Below are positions 9,152 to 17,689 of a DNA stretch of 64,000 nucleotides, one piece after another (the first letter of the stretch is position 1; the number at the start of each line of letters is the position of its first letter). The notes below the pieces were generated by a model that was not told the origin of the DNA, searched no databases, and saw only the letters and a list, made by a program, of their open reading frames with translations. A program made the translations under genes and the position numbers. Origin of the DNA: an uncultured Bacteroidia bacterium (lineage in GTDB: Bacteria > Bacteroidota > Bacteroidia > J057 > CALAJH01); NCBI GenBank assembly GCA_937922655.1, contig CALAJH010000005.1, positions 205,484-269,483 on the forward strand, read 5' to 3'.

Positions 9152-9242
9152 CGGAAAAATTCGCAAAAGGTTGCGTTTACAAACGGCCCGACGGAATTCA
9201 AGTGAGGGAGATAAGGCGGTAAATTCGAGCCGGGAACCTAAC

Positions 9243-9274
9243 GCGGGCGACGAGGTTAAAACCTCGTCACCCGC
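9243..9274 (-). terminator. Long hairpin downstream of clpP
   Basis: A 9-bp stem GACGAGGTT/AACCTCGTC with a 4-base (AAAA-centred) turn is extended by five more pairs after one mismatch. It lies 17 bases past the clpP stop. There is no T run, so it may stabilise the 3' end rather than terminate by itself. Confidence 0.5.
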
Positions 9275-9290
9275 GGCGGCTTAGCGGGGA

Positions 9291-9995
9291 CTAGTTGCGG
9301 GGGGCCTGTGTTTCGAGTACCTCGTCGATGAGACCGTAGGCTTTGGCCTCGTCGGCACGCATCCAGTGGTCGCGGTCGGAATCTTTTTCGATTTGTTCGG
9401 GCGATTGTCCGGAATGTTTGGCCAATATGCCCGTTAGTTCCTGCTTCATGATGAGGATTTGTTTGGCGACGATTTCAATTTCGGAGGCTTGGCCCTGCAC
9501 GCCGCCCAGCGGTTGATGAATCATGACGCGGGAGTGGGGCAAGCCGGCGCGTTTGCCGTGGGCGCCGGCGGTCAAAAGCACCGCGCCCATCGAGGCCGCC
9601 ATGCCCGTGCAGACCGTGGCTACGTCGGGACGCGTGTACTGCATTACGTCGTAGATGCCCAAGCCCGCATACACCGACCCCCCCGGCGAATTGATGTATA
9701 TACTAACGTCTTTTTTGGCGTCGGCCGACTCCAAAAACAGCAGTTGCGCCACGACCACGTTCGAAACGTAGTCGTCTATCGGAAAGCCGAGAAAAATAAT
9801 GCGGTCCATCATCAAACGTGAAAAAACGTCCATGGCGATGATGTTCATCGGACGTTCCTCGATGATGTTGGGAGTCAGACCGAAAATGCCGCCCGAATAC
9901 CGGCTTTCCAGCGCATTGCGATAGCCGTGAAGACCCGCCGAACTCATGCCTATGTGTTTGACGGCGTACTTCTCAAATTCCTTGCCTATGTCCAT
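9291..9995 (-). CDS. clpP: ATP-dependent Clp protease proteolytic subunit
   Basis: Serine protease core of the ClpXP/ClpAP machine in the cytoplasm; tetradecameric rings degrade unfolded substrates delivered by the Clp ATPases. The catalytic triad is visible: Ser135 in GMAASMGA, His160 in [11 protein letters not shown] and Asp209 in KDSDRDHWM. The C-terminal half is typical ([11 protein letters not shown], then [11 protein letters not shown]). At 234 aa it is about 30 residues longer than E. coli ClpP because of an N-terminal extension ([20 protein letters not shown]) that is common in Bacteroidota. No tig or clpX is adjacent. It has its own promoter at 10051-10058. Confidence 0.97.
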   Translation of the reverse strand: MDIGKEFEKYAVKHIGMSSAGLHGYRNALESRYSGGIFGLTPNIIEERPMNIIAMDVFSRLMMDRIIFLGFPIDDYVSNVVVAQLLFLESADAKKDVSIYINSPGGSVYAGLGIYDVMQYTRPDVATVCTGMAASMGAVLLTAGAHGKRAGLPHSRVMIHQPLGGVQGQASEIEIVAKQILIMKQELTGILAKHSGQSPEQIEKDSDRDHWMRADEAKAYGLIDEVLETQAPRN

Positions 9996-10050
9996 GTTTT
10001 TATTCTCGAAACGAAACGGGCGGATGCGTCCCGCCGCGCCGTTCGACGTG

Positions 10051-10058
10051 CAAATTTA
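10051..10058 (-). promoter_or_regulatory. -7 promoter element of clpP
   Basis: TAAATTTG on the minus strand, an exact TAnnTTTG match, predicting a leader of about 50 bases, one of the longer ones in this window. Confidence 0.55.
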
Positions 10059-10114
10059 ACGTATTGTCGGCAAAAAAAAATTCCGCGCCGGCCGTTTGTC
10101 CGTTCCCGAATGAA

Positions 10115-11137
10115 TCAAGTCCATTCCGACGCTTTGGGGGAGGCCGTTTTTTCTTTTTCGATGTAGGGCCAAAGCGCGTCTTTGAGTTCGTCGAGACCGT
10201 AACCCGTGGCCGAAGAAAAAACGACGGCTTCGGGCAAATGCTCGCGTTTGATGTTTTCGATTTCGTCCAAGGGCAAAAGGTCGGCTTTGGACAGCGCCAC
10301 CACCCGAGGGGTACGGCGCAAGTCCTCGTTGTACACGAACACTTCGCGCATCAACATCTCGTATTCGGCCCTAGGGTTTTCGGACGTAACGGGGATTAAA
10401 AACAATAAAACGGCGTTGCGTTCGATGTGGCGCAAAAATTGCGTTCCCAGCCCTTTGCCTTCACACGCCCCCTCGATAATGCCCGGAATGTCGGCCATAA
10501 CAAAGGAGCGAAAATCCCGATATTCGACCACGCCCAAATTCGGAACGAGCGTGGTGAAGGGATAATCGGCAATTTTGGGTTTGGAGGCCGAAACCGAGGC
10601 CAACAACGTCGATTTGCCCGCGTTGGGTAGACCGACCAATCCGACGTCGGCCAACACTTTTAGCTCAATAACAATGGTGCGTTCCATCCCCGGCATGCCG
10701 GGTTGGGCGTACTCGGGGGCTTGGTTGGTGGACGTTCGGAAATGCCAATTGCCCAAGCCTCCGCGTCCCCCCGGGGCGATAAGCACCCGTTCCCCCGCTT
10801 CGACGACCTCGCCTAGCCATTCGTCGGTCTCGGCGTCGGTGATTTGCGAACCCAACGGCACTTTAAGTACGACGTCGGCGCCGTCTTTGCCGTTGCGTCG
10901 TTTCGAGGCGCCGCGTTCGCCGTCCCCGGCGTGGATGAACTTGCGGTATTTGAGGTCGAGCAGCGTCCATTTTTGAGGGTCGCCCTCGACCCATACGTTT
11001 CCGCCGCGTCCGCCGTCGCCGCCGTCGGGGCCGCCGTGCGGCACGTGTTTTTCCCTACGAAACGTCGAAGCCCCGGCGCCCCCGGAACCGCTACGAACAT
11101 ACAGTTTGACGTAATCAACGAACGGACTTTTTATCAT
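10115..11137 (-). CDS. obg: Obg-family GTPase (ribosome assembly)
   Basis: Essential GTPase acting in 50S subunit maturation and stress control. The glycine-rich Obg fold occupies residues 1-160 (GGDGGRGGNVW, PGGRGGLGNWHFRT), followed by the G domain with G1 GLPNAGKST, switch region DYPFTTLVPNLG and G3 DIPG. The G4 motif is SKAD in place of the usual NKxD; Ser at this position is seen in Bacteroidota relatives, so I do not read it as inactivating. The short C-terminus (340 aa in total) lacks the extra domain of some Obg proteins. It starts one base after the tolC-like stop and probably shares its transcript. Confidence 0.97.
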   Translation of the reverse strand: MIKSPFVDYVKLYVRSGSGGAGASTFRREKHVPHGGPDGGDGGRGGNVWVEGDPQKWTLLDLKYRKFIHAGDGERGASKRRNGKDGADVVLKVPLGSQITDAETDEWLGEVVEAGERVLIAPGGRGGLGNWHFRTSTNQAPEYAQPGMPGMERTIVIELKVLADVGLVGLPNAGKSTLLASVSASKPKIADYPFTTLVPNLGVVEYRDFRSFVMADIPGIIEGACEGKGLGTQFLRHIERNAVLLFLIPVTSENPRAEYEMLMREVFVYNEDLRRTPRVVALSKADLLPLDEIENIKREHLPEAVVFSSATGYGLDELKDALWPYIEKEKTASPKASEWT

Positions 11138-11138
11138 T

Positions 11139-12539
11139 TTAGTTGGCGTAAAACCAATCTTCCAAAGGTACGCCCGCCGCCTCGAAAAGCGCGACCCGGG
11201 CTTTGGCGTATTTGGCCAAATACGAAATATTTTTTTCTTTTTCGCTCAACAACGAACGTTCCCGCGCCGTGACGACGAACAGCGACGATTCGCCGTTTTC
11301 AAAGCGGATGTTTTCTATTTCGAGCATGCGTTTTGCCGTTTCCACCGTTTTGCCCTGCAATTCGATTTGGGCGGCCAAGATGTTGAGTTCGTTGTAAGCG
11401 GCACGCACGCTCGCCTCGGCTTGGCGGCGTTTGTCGTCCAAATCCCATTGCGCCGTTTGCACTTTGAGTTTGGAAAGTTCGAGTTTGGCCCGCTCTTTGC
11501 GCAAAAACAACGAGGTGTAAAAGTTCGCTCCCAACTTAAAGGTTCCCAACAAATTTTGCGGCTTGAAAATCTGGGTTCCCGGAATAAAAAGCGGTTTGAA
11601 ATCGAAATCCAACAACGGAATGAGCTGTTGGCGCTGAAGGCGCACGTCGATTTCGAGCTGTTTGATTTTGGCGAGCGATTTAAGAATTTCGGGATGGACT
11701 TGTCTTGCATATGCGGCCAACGAATCCTCGAGCGAACGCGGAAGCGCTTGGGCAACGAACGTGTCCACGGGAACGACCGAATCGTTGAGTTCGGCGGGTT
11801 GCCCGTCGTCCGACCAAACGAAGGTCGAAACCATGATTTTGGCGTTGTTGCGTCGGAGTTCGGCGTCGGCCAACGACTGCAGGCGTTTGAGCAGTTCGAG
11901 GTGGGCTTCGAGCGTGTCGGCGGGGGCGTTGTCCCCCGTGATTACCCCTTCGCGAATACCGTCCAAACGAAAACGCGCAATGCGCACCCCGTATTGCTGA
12001 AGTTCGTACGCCTTGTGCGCGTCGAACCAATCCCAATACGACTTGACGGCGTAAAACATCGTTTTGTTCACCAGTTTTTGGCGTTCGGCGGCGTTCATTT
12101 GCGTCAATTGCCGGGCTTGAAACAGCGCCGCCCGATGCGCGTCGATGACCAAGTTGCGCGTCAACGGAATTTGCAGTTCAAAATAAAAGTAGCCCTGTGG
12201 CGGCGTGAAGCTTTCGGGATTGACGTTGATGCCCGTGTAACGCTCGTAGCCCGTCTTAAAATCCCCTATCCATATCGGCGTTTTGATGAAATTGTCCCAT
12301 TGCCGATAATAATTGACGCTTTTGAGGTCTTTTTCGTACCAGTGCACTTCCAATTTCGGGTCGAAGGCGCCGACGGCGTGACGGATTTCCTGCACCGCAA
12401 AGCCGGACAACAACTTGGCTTGTTTGACGACGGGATGGTTGTAGTATACCAGTTGCGCCAAATCCCGTTCCGTCAAGACTTGGCCGTTTGCCGGCCCAAA
12501 CACGAACGTCGTCAACAATACGAGGGCTATGCCGGTCAT
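11139..12539 (-). CDS. TolC-family outer-membrane efflux protein
   Basis: Trimeric outer-membrane channel subunit of a type I export or RND efflux system. Long helical segments with the family pattern include KAYELQQYGVRIARFRLDGI and LEIENIRFENGESSLFVVTA; a beta segment lies between. The upstream in-frame ATG (12560) encodes MRYLCGQ in front of the signal peptide, but a TATCTTTG promoter element covers those codons. I therefore place the start at ATG 12539, which gives the clean signal peptide MTGIALVLLTTFVFGPANGQ. No periplasmic adaptor or inner-membrane pump is adjacent; instead obg follows after one base, an unusual pairing. Confidence 0.88.
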   Translation of the reverse strand: MTGIALVLLTTFVFGPANGQVLTERDLAQLVYYNHPVVKQAKLLSGFAVQEIRHAVGAFDPKLEVHWYEKDLKSVNYYRQWDNFIKTPIWIGDFKTGYERYTGINVNPESFTPPQGYFYFELQIPLTRNLVIDAHRAALFQARQLTQMNAAERQKLVNKTMFYAVKSYWDWFDAHKAYELQQYGVRIARFRLDGIREGVITGDNAPADTLEAHLELLKRLQSLADAELRRNNAKIMVSTFVWSDDGQPAELNDSVVPVDTFVAQALPRSLEDSLAAYARQVHPEILKSLAKIKQLEIDVRLQRQQLIPLLDFDFKPLFIPGTQIFKPQNLLGTFKLGANFYTSLFLRKERAKLELSKLKVQTAQWDLDDKRRQAEASVRAAYNELNILAAQIELQGKTVETAKRMLEIENIRFENGESSLFVVTARERSLLSEKEKNISYLAKYAKARVALFEAAGVPLEDWFYAN

Positions 12540-12546
12540 TTGCCCG

Positions 12547-12554
12547 CAAAGATA
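12547..12554 (-). promoter_or_regulatory. -7 promoter element of tolC-obg, 7 bases before the start
   Basis: TATCTTTG on the minus strand, an exact TAnnTTTG match. Only 7 bases separate it from ATG 12539, so transcription should begin at or next to the start codon. Confidence 0.6.
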
Positions 12555-12692
12555 GCGCATTTCCTTTTAACGTTGCTTGCCAATGGTCGTTTATCTTTTG
12601 TTGCCGGCTCCTTTTGAAATTGTACTTTCGTTGGCGGAATTCGTTGTTTTGAGGCCGATACGCCCGCGACGGCAAAACCGGCAAACGCGACG

Positions 12693-15023
12693 TTAAAATT
12701 CAAAGTTGTACGTTATCGACGGTACGATGGCGAAAAGATAAATTTTGACGGCGTTTTGCGTTTGCCCGTCGGGGGCAGTGCGTAGGAGTATCGCCCACGG
12801 ATTTTTGCGGTAATAAACGTTGTAAACGGAAAAGTTCCAACTCGAACGCCAACGTTGGGTCGTTTTGCCGAAGAGCGTGGCCGAAAGGTCGAGCCGGTGT
12901 TGGTCGGGCATGCGGTATTCGTTGCGCCCCGTATACACGCCGACGATGTAGCCCTCCATTTGATATTTGCCCGACGGCAAGGTGATGGGTAAACCCGTGC
13001 CGTACATCCACGTCGCGCCGACCGACCAGCGCGGACCGATTTCCCAATTGACGACGAACGAAACGTCGTGGCGACGGTCGTTGCGCGCATAAAACGTGCG
13101 TCCGCCGTTGACGGCCGTGCCGGGAAACGAGCGTTCGCTCCATGAAAGCGTGTAGCCCACCCAGCCGTTGATTTTTCCCACCGTCTTTTGAAACAAAAAT
13201 TCGGCGCCGTACGCCCGTCCGCTCCCAAAAACAAACTGATATTCGACGTAAGGGTTGCCGAAAACCAACGCGTCGTTTTTGAGTTCGATTTGGTTGTCGA
13301 GCCACTTGTGGTAAATTTCCACCGACGCTTCAAAGGGCGCTTTTTTGATGTTGAAATTGCGCAAATAACCCAAGGCGATTTGGTCGGCGCGTTGGGGCGG
13401 AACGTTGACCATGCTCGGCAACCAAATGTCGATGGGTAGGCCGGCGTTGGCGTTGCCCGCCACCTGCATGAACTGTTGGGTACGGTTGTAGGAAAGTTTG
13501 AGCGCGCCGTCGGCGTCGGTGCGGAAATTGACGGCCAAGCGCGGCTCGGGGCCGTGGTAGGTCTTCATGATTTGCCCCGAAGACCACGATTGCAGCGTAT
13601 CCTCGACCGTCAAATCGGGTTTGCCCTCAAAGCCGAACAGGTAGCCTTTGCCCAATTGATGGTATATCGCGTAGCGCAAGCCGTAATTGACCGTCAATTT
13701 CGGGCCAATTGTTTGCTCGTTGGACACATAAAACGAATATTGAAAAGCGTGTTTGCGCGGAAAACGGGTGGTAACGGCGCTCGAACGGTCGCCCTCGGCC
13801 GTAACGTCGCCGACGATGAATCTTTGAAACGTCCCCACGGCCCCGAAACGCCAATGGTTCTTCGGGTTCATGTAGTAGTCGAGGTCGAATTTGACCGTGC
13901 CGTCCCGAACGGCCGACGTATAGCCCGAACGCGCCCCTTGTTGCCCCAAAAAGAACGTGTAATCAAAGTCGCTGAACGTCGCCGTCGTGTTGCAAAACAG
14001 CCTTTGGCTGAAAAGATGGTTCCAACGCACCGACGACGATATGTTTCCCCAACCGATTTGCAGCTCCTCCCCAAAACCGAACTTGTCCCGCCCGTGGTAT
14101 ACGGACGCAAAGAGCCGGTCTTTTTCCCCGAACGAATAATTGATTTTGCCGTTGACGTCGTAAAACCAGAGTTCGTTGTTGCGCAGGGTCGGGTCGGGGG
14201 CGAGTTTGACGAACAAATCGGCGTACGAACGCCGGCCCGTCACCAAAAACGAGCCTTTTTCCTTGACTATCGGCCCTTCAAACGACAAGCGCGACGAAAG
14301 CAGGCCGATTCCCCCTTTCAACGCGTACTTTTTCACGTTGCCTTCCTTCATGCGGATGTTCAACACCGAAGACAGTCGTCCGCCGAAGACCGCCGGGATG
14401 CCGCCCTTGTAAAGATTGACGTCCTTGATGGCGTCGGCGTTGAAAACGGAAAAAAAGCCCAAAAAGTGGTTGGGGTTGTAAACCACGGCGTCGTCGAGCA
14501 GGATGAGGTTTTGGTCGTAATTGCCGCCGCGAACAAAAAAACTGCTGTTGCCGTCGCCCGCGCTTTTGACCCCGGGCATGAGCTGGAGCGTACGAATAAC
14601 GTCCGTTTCGCCGAAAAGCGCGGGCATGCGTTTGAGTTTGGCCACGTCCATTTTGACCGTCGACATTTCCGTGCTTGCCAACGCCGCCTCGCGTCCCGCA
14701 CCCTCGATGACGACCGTTTCCAAGAGTCGGCCCTCGGGCAAGAGTTCGATGTTTCGCGAAACGTCTTGGGTAAGGGAGACCTCCAACGTATCGGCCGAAT
14801 AACCAATCGACCCCACGGCGATTTTGTATCGTCCGGGCGGCAATCGCAACGAATAATAACCGTATTCGTTGGTTTGCGCGCCGAGTTTTTGTTCGTAGGC
14901 AAAGACCGTTGCGCCGATGAGCGCCTCGCCCGTTTCTTTGTCCTTGACGTAGCCCGTGAGCGTAGGGTTGCGCGTTTGTCCGAAAACCAACAGCGCCGCC
15001 GACGCGATGAGTAAAAAGGTCAT
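12693..15023 (-). CDS. TonB-dependent receptor with CarboxypepD_reg-like N-domain
   Basis: Outer-membrane active transporter powered by TonB-ExbBD. Order: signal peptide (MTFLLIASAALLVFGQ), a carboxypeptidase-regulatory-like beta-sandwich (LTGYVKDKETGEALIGATVF through the ELLPEG region, about 20-110), a plug domain (LMPGVKSAGDGNSSFFVRGG, DDAVVYNPNHFLG, FGGRLSSVLNIRM, about 130-230), and a 22-strand-type barrel to a terminal aromatic (ITYNFEF). Length 776 aa is normal. The substrate is unknown and no SusD-like gene is adjacent. Its promoter and first codons are duplicated at 24392-24440, directly after a B12-riboswitch-controlled gene. This makes cobalamin or another corrinoid a possible substrate, by inference only. 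Confidence 0.93.
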   Translation of the reverse strand: MTFLLIASAALLVFGQTRNPTLTGYVKDKETGEALIGATVFAYEQKLGAQTNEYGYYSLRLPPGRYKIAVGSIGYSADTLEVSLTQDVSRNIELLPEGRLLETVVIEGAGREAALASTEMSTVKMDVAKLKRMPALFGETDVIRTLQLMPGVKSAGDGNSSFFVRGGNYDQNLILLDDAVVYNPNHFLGFFSVFNADAIKDVNLYKGGIPAVFGGRLSSVLNIRMKEGNVKKYALKGGIGLLSSRLSFEGPIVKEKGSFLVTGRRSYADLFVKLAPDPTLRNNELWFYDVNGKINYSFGEKDRLFASVYHGRDKFGFGEELQIGWGNISSSVRWNHLFSQRLFCNTTATFSDFDYTFFLGQQGARSGYTSAVRDGTVKFDLDYYMNPKNHWRFGAVGTFQRFIVGDVTAEGDRSSAVTTRFPRKHAFQYSFYVSNEQTIGPKLTVNYGLRYAIYHQLGKGYLFGFEGKPDLTVEDTLQSWSSGQIMKTYHGPEPRLAVNFRTDADGALKLSYNRTQQFMQVAGNANAGLPIDIWLPSMVNVPPQRADQIALGYLRNFNIKKAPFEASVEIYHKWLDNQIELKNDALVFGNPYVEYQFVFGSGRAYGAEFLFQKTVGKINGWVGYTLSWSERSFPGTAVNGGRTFYARNDRRHDVSFVVNWEIGPRWSVGATWMYGTGLPITLPSGKYQMEGYIVGVYTGRNEYRMPDQHRLDLSATLFGKTTQRWRSSWNFSVYNVYYRKNPWAILLRTAPDGQTQNAVKIYLFAIVPSITYNFEF

Positions 15024-15030
15024 GGCGCGG

Positions 15031-15038
15031 CAAAGTTA
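15031..15038 (-). promoter_or_regulatory. -7 promoter element of the TonB receptor, 7 bases before the start
   Basis: TAACTTTG on the minus strand, an exact TAnnTTTG match. Seven bases separate it from ATG 15023. A degenerate copy of the same stretch lies at about 24396-24405. Confidence 0.6.
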
Positions 15039-15382
15039 CGCATTTATCCGTCGTTTCGGACGACGAGCGTTTTTCCAACCGTCCTTGAAACACCAATTCA
15101 ACAAAATACAAACCCTGCGAAAGTCCGCAATCGGCGTAAAAAAGGGTTTCGTCGCCGTTTTTTTTCCTTCCAAACCTTGTTGCCTTTCAAAATCGTCGCC
15201 GTATATTTTCCGTCGGCGCCGACGAATTTTACGCCGTCGTTCATCGATACGGGCCGAACGCGACTCGTTGCAACGACGGGAGCGAATTCAGCCTCTTGAC
15301 CGTTTCGGACGACCCACCGATAACAACGCATCGGCGCCGCAACGACTTCGCGGCTTTCGGGGCCGCGCCACGGCTCGAATTT
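15039..15382 (-). pseudogene. C-terminal fragment of a second copy of the riboswitch-controlled exported protein
   Basis: Reverse-complement homology to 24030-24390, the last third of the gene at 23165-24385: shared peptides include NGQEAEFAPVV, NDGVKFVGADGKYTAT and FVELVFQG. It lacks the N-terminal jelly-roll domain and is broken by a deletion (TISDLKGNKVW has become TILKGNKVW) and by a frameshift after KVWKEKK. It lies immediately upstream of the TonB receptor promoter. Bases 15383-15536 beyond it hold nothing I can identify. Confidence 0.8.
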
Positions 15383-15536
15383 GGGTGGGTTGAAACCGGC
15401 GACGGGGATTATTCTTTGCTTGATATTGATGTCGGCAATAAACGATTAACGTCTTTTATCCGTACGGATTTTTCATCCTTGCCTCCGATACACTACCAAT
15501 TTGCCGCCAAAACGTTGATTTGCACCTTTTTGGACG

Positions 15537-15544
15537 TAGTTTTG
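15537..15544 (+). promoter_or_regulatory. -7 promoter element of ispH
   Basis: TAGTTTTG, an exact TAnnTTTG match 25 bases before ATG 15570. A TTTG lies 14 bases upstream of it. Confidence 0.5.
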
Positions 15545-15569
15545 TTTGAAATTAAATTGCTTTACCCGG

Positions 15570-16424
15570 ATGAACATCACCATCGACGCGCAATCGGGCT
15601 TTTGCTTCGGAGTCGTATACGCGATTGCGATGGCCGAGGAATGGCTGGACGAACACGGAAGCCTATACTGTTTGGGCGACATCGTCCACAACGACGCCGA
15701 AGTGTCGCGCCTGCGCGCAAAAGGCTTGCAAATCATCAACCACGACGACCTCGAACGCCTCCGGGATTGCGCCGTACTGATACGGGCGCACGGCGAACCT
15801 CCCGAAACCTATCGGCTCGCGTTGAAAAACAACATTCGGCTCATCGACGCGTCGTGTCCCGTGGTTCTCAAACTGCAAAACCGGGTGCGCAACGCCTACG
15901 AGCAAGACGCCCAAATCGTCATTTACGGCAAACGAGGCCACGCGGAAGTCAACGGCTTGGTGGGACAAACCCAGGGCAAGGCCGTGGTCGTAACCACGCC
16001 CGAAGAAGCGGACAGGCTCGATTATTCGCGTCCGATACGCCTCTTCAGCCAAACGACCAAAAGCACGGCGGCGTTTTACGCGCTGAGCGCCCAAATCCAA
16101 ACGCGTTCGCAAGCGGCGGGCGTGGACTTCAAAGCCCACGACACCATTTGCCGTCAGGTTTCCAACCGCGAACCCCAACTCCAAAAATTCGCCGCCGAGT
16201 ACGACGTGGTCGTGTTTGTGGCGGGCTCGAAAAGTTCGAACGGCAAAGTGTTGTACGAGGTGTGCAAAAGCGTCAATCCACGCACACATTTTGTCAGCGG
16301 TCCCGACGAACTGTGCGACGAATGGTTTGCGGGCGCGAACAGCGTCGGCGTGTGCGGCGCCACGTCCACGCCGATGTGGCTCATGGAAAAGGTCAAAGCC
16401 GTTATTGCCGAACGTTATGCGTAA
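15570..16424 (+). CDS. ispH: 4-hydroxy-3-methylbut-2-enyl diphosphate reductase
   Basis: Last step of the MEP isoprenoid pathway: an iron-sulfur enzyme reduces HMBPP to IPP and DMAPP in the cytoplasm. All three cluster cysteines are present: Cys12 in GFCFGV, Cys96 in DASCPVV and Cys194 in DTICRQV. Substrate-site motifs are also visible: DIVHND, IRAHGEP, GKRGHAEVNG, QTTKST, SSNGKVL and GATSTPMWLM. The frame opens upstream at a TTG (15546), but the ATG at 15570 gives the family N-terminus MNITIDAQSGFCFGV. Length 284 aa. The next gene starts 66 bases on with its own promoter. Confidence 0.97.
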   Translation: MNITIDAQSGFCFGVVYAIAMAEEWLDEHGSLYCLGDIVHNDAEVSRLRAKGLQIINHDDLERLRDCAVLIRAHGEPPETYRLALKNNIRLIDASCPVVLKLQNRVRNAYEQDAQIVIYGKRGHAEVNGLVGQTQGKAVVVTTPEEADRLDYSRPIRLFSQTTKSTAAFYALSAQIQTRSQAAGVDFKAHDTICRQVSNREPQLQKFAAEYDVVVFVAGSKSSNGKVLYEVCKSVNPRTHFVSGPDELCDEWFAGANSVGVCGATSTPMWLMEKVKAVIAERYA

Positions 16425-16475
16425 CGACGACGCCTAGCCAAAGGGCGGAACGGCCCCGCCGTCGCTTTTGTTTTG

Positions 16476-16483
16476 TAAATTTG
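16476..16483 (+). promoter_or_regulatory. -7 promoter element of the arginase-fold gene, 7 bases before the start
   Basis: TAAATTTG, an exact TAnnTTTG match with 7 bases to ATG 16491, so a leaderless transcript is expected. Confidence 0.6.
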
Positions 16484-16490
16484 TCGTTCG

Positions 16491-17639
16491 ATGAAGCACA
16501 GCGAATATTTTGAAATCGGGTCTACGCTCGAACTGCGCGAAAATTGCGGCTCGCAACAAATCGGGGGCGGTCTGTGGGACACGGAAGCGGACTTTGCTCG
16601 TTGGCGCGAAGCGGATTTGGTGATTGTCGGCTTTCCCGAGAACCGTTCGCTCGAAAGCTTCCCCCTGAGCGTCGCCGCGCCCAACGAAATTCGCCGGTAT
16701 TTGTATCGTTTGGCCACACCGACAACGCCGTTCGCCGTGGCGGATTTGGGCAATATTATCTTGGGCGAGGACGCCGAAGAGAGCGTACATATCATGGCCG
16801 CGGCCCTCGAACCCATTTTCAAAGAAAACAAGCCGGTGCTGCTTTTGGGCGGCACCCAAGAGGCGACCGTCGGTTTGTGTTTGGCTATGGCCGAGGATGA
16901 AAGTTTGACGCGCTACGTCGGCATCGACGCCCGCCCCGACCTTTTCGGCAAGACGGCGCCCGACAGTTTTCATTACGACATGCTGACGCGTTTGCCGATA
17001 AACCTTGCGCATTTCGCCCTTGTGGGCCTGCAACAGCACTACATGACCTTCGACGAACGCGAGGCCTTGCGGCGCATCAACGCGGAAATTGTGCGCTTGG
17101 GCGTTTTGCAAACCGACGTGCGTCAGGCGGAGCCGCCTTTGCGATTGGCGCATTTGGTGTCGTTCGATATGTCGGCGCTGCGTCAGGCGGACGCGCCGGG
17201 CGTTCGTTTTCCTTCGCCAACGGGATTGAGCGTCGAACAGGCGTGCCAAATCGCGCGGTTTGCGGGCATGGGCTACGACGTTCGGGCCTTTGCCTTGTGC
17301 GAAACGCTGCCGCCGCTCGATATCGACGGGCGCACGGCCCACGCCGCCGCCCTCATCGCTTGGTATTTCATCGAGGGCTGGTACCACCGGCCGATGGACC
17401 GTCCCGCCGCCGACCGCCACAATCTGCTCAAATACGCGGTCTCAATGTCGTCGGGGCCGGTAAAGGAAGTGGTCTTTTACAAAAATCCGCAAACCGACCG
17501 TTGGTGGATGGAAGTACCGGCGTACACGGGCGCCGAACGCGGCCGCACCAAACTCGTTCCCTGTACCGAACGCGACTACCAAACGGCGCTTCGCGACGAA
17601 GCCCCCGACAAATGGTGGCGCGAATACGGCGCGTTGTAA
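16491..17639 (+). CDS. Arginase/formiminoglutamase-fold protein lacking metal ligands
   Basis: The chain follows the ureohydrolase fold, but the manganese ligands are replaced. The GG-x-H motif reads GGTQEAT (His to Gln), the D-A-H-x-D motif reads IDARPDL (His to Arg), and the S-x-D-x-D-x-x-D-P motif reads SFDMSALRQADAP, keeping one Asp. Bacteroidota carry such degenerate formimidoylglutamase homologues, usually annotated as enzymes. From the residues I infer a non-catalytic or structurally repurposed protein. It is 382 aa, longer than arginases because of a C-terminal tail (VKEVVFYKNPQTDRWWMEVP) rich in aromatic residues. There is no signal peptide, so it is cytoplasmic. Promoter 7 bases before ATG. 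Confidence 0.75.
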   Translation: MKHSEYFEIGSTLELRENCGSQQIGGGLWDTEADFARWREADLVIVGFPENRSLESFPLSVAAPNEIRRYLYRLATPTTPFAVADLGNIILGEDAEESVHIMAAALEPIFKENKPVLLLGGTQEATVGLCLAMAEDESLTRYVGIDARPDLFGKTAPDSFHYDMLTRLPINLAHFALVGLQQHYMTFDEREALRRINAEIVRLGVLQTDVRQAEPPLRLAHLVSFDMSALRQADAPGVRFPSPTGLSVEQACQIARFAGMGYDVRAFALCETLPPLDIDGRTAHAAALIAWYFIEGWYHRPMDRPAADRHNLLKYAVSMSSGPVKEVVFYKNPQTDRWWMEVPAYTGAERGRTKLVPCTERDYQTALRDEAPDKWWREYGAL

Positions 17640-17668
17640 ACCAAACACCGCGCGCCCCTTGTTTGGTT
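17639..17668. terminator. Hairpin between two convergent genes
   Basis: A perfect 8-bp stem AACCAAAC/GTTTGGTT (17639-17646 with 17661-17668) separates the convergent arginase-fold and uvrB genes. It has no long T run, so efficiency is uncertain. Confidence 0.5.
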
Positions 17669-17689
17669 GGGGCGTTCGTGCGTTGAAAA

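Noticed and set aside
13476..15014. 512-residue plus-strand open frame opposite the TonB receptor
   Set aside because: Shadow of the receptor frame; low-complexity basic composition and no start signal.
16491..17639. Functional formimidoylglutamase or agmatinase
   Set aside because: Key metal-binding histidines and aspartates are replaced, so an enzyme name would mislead.
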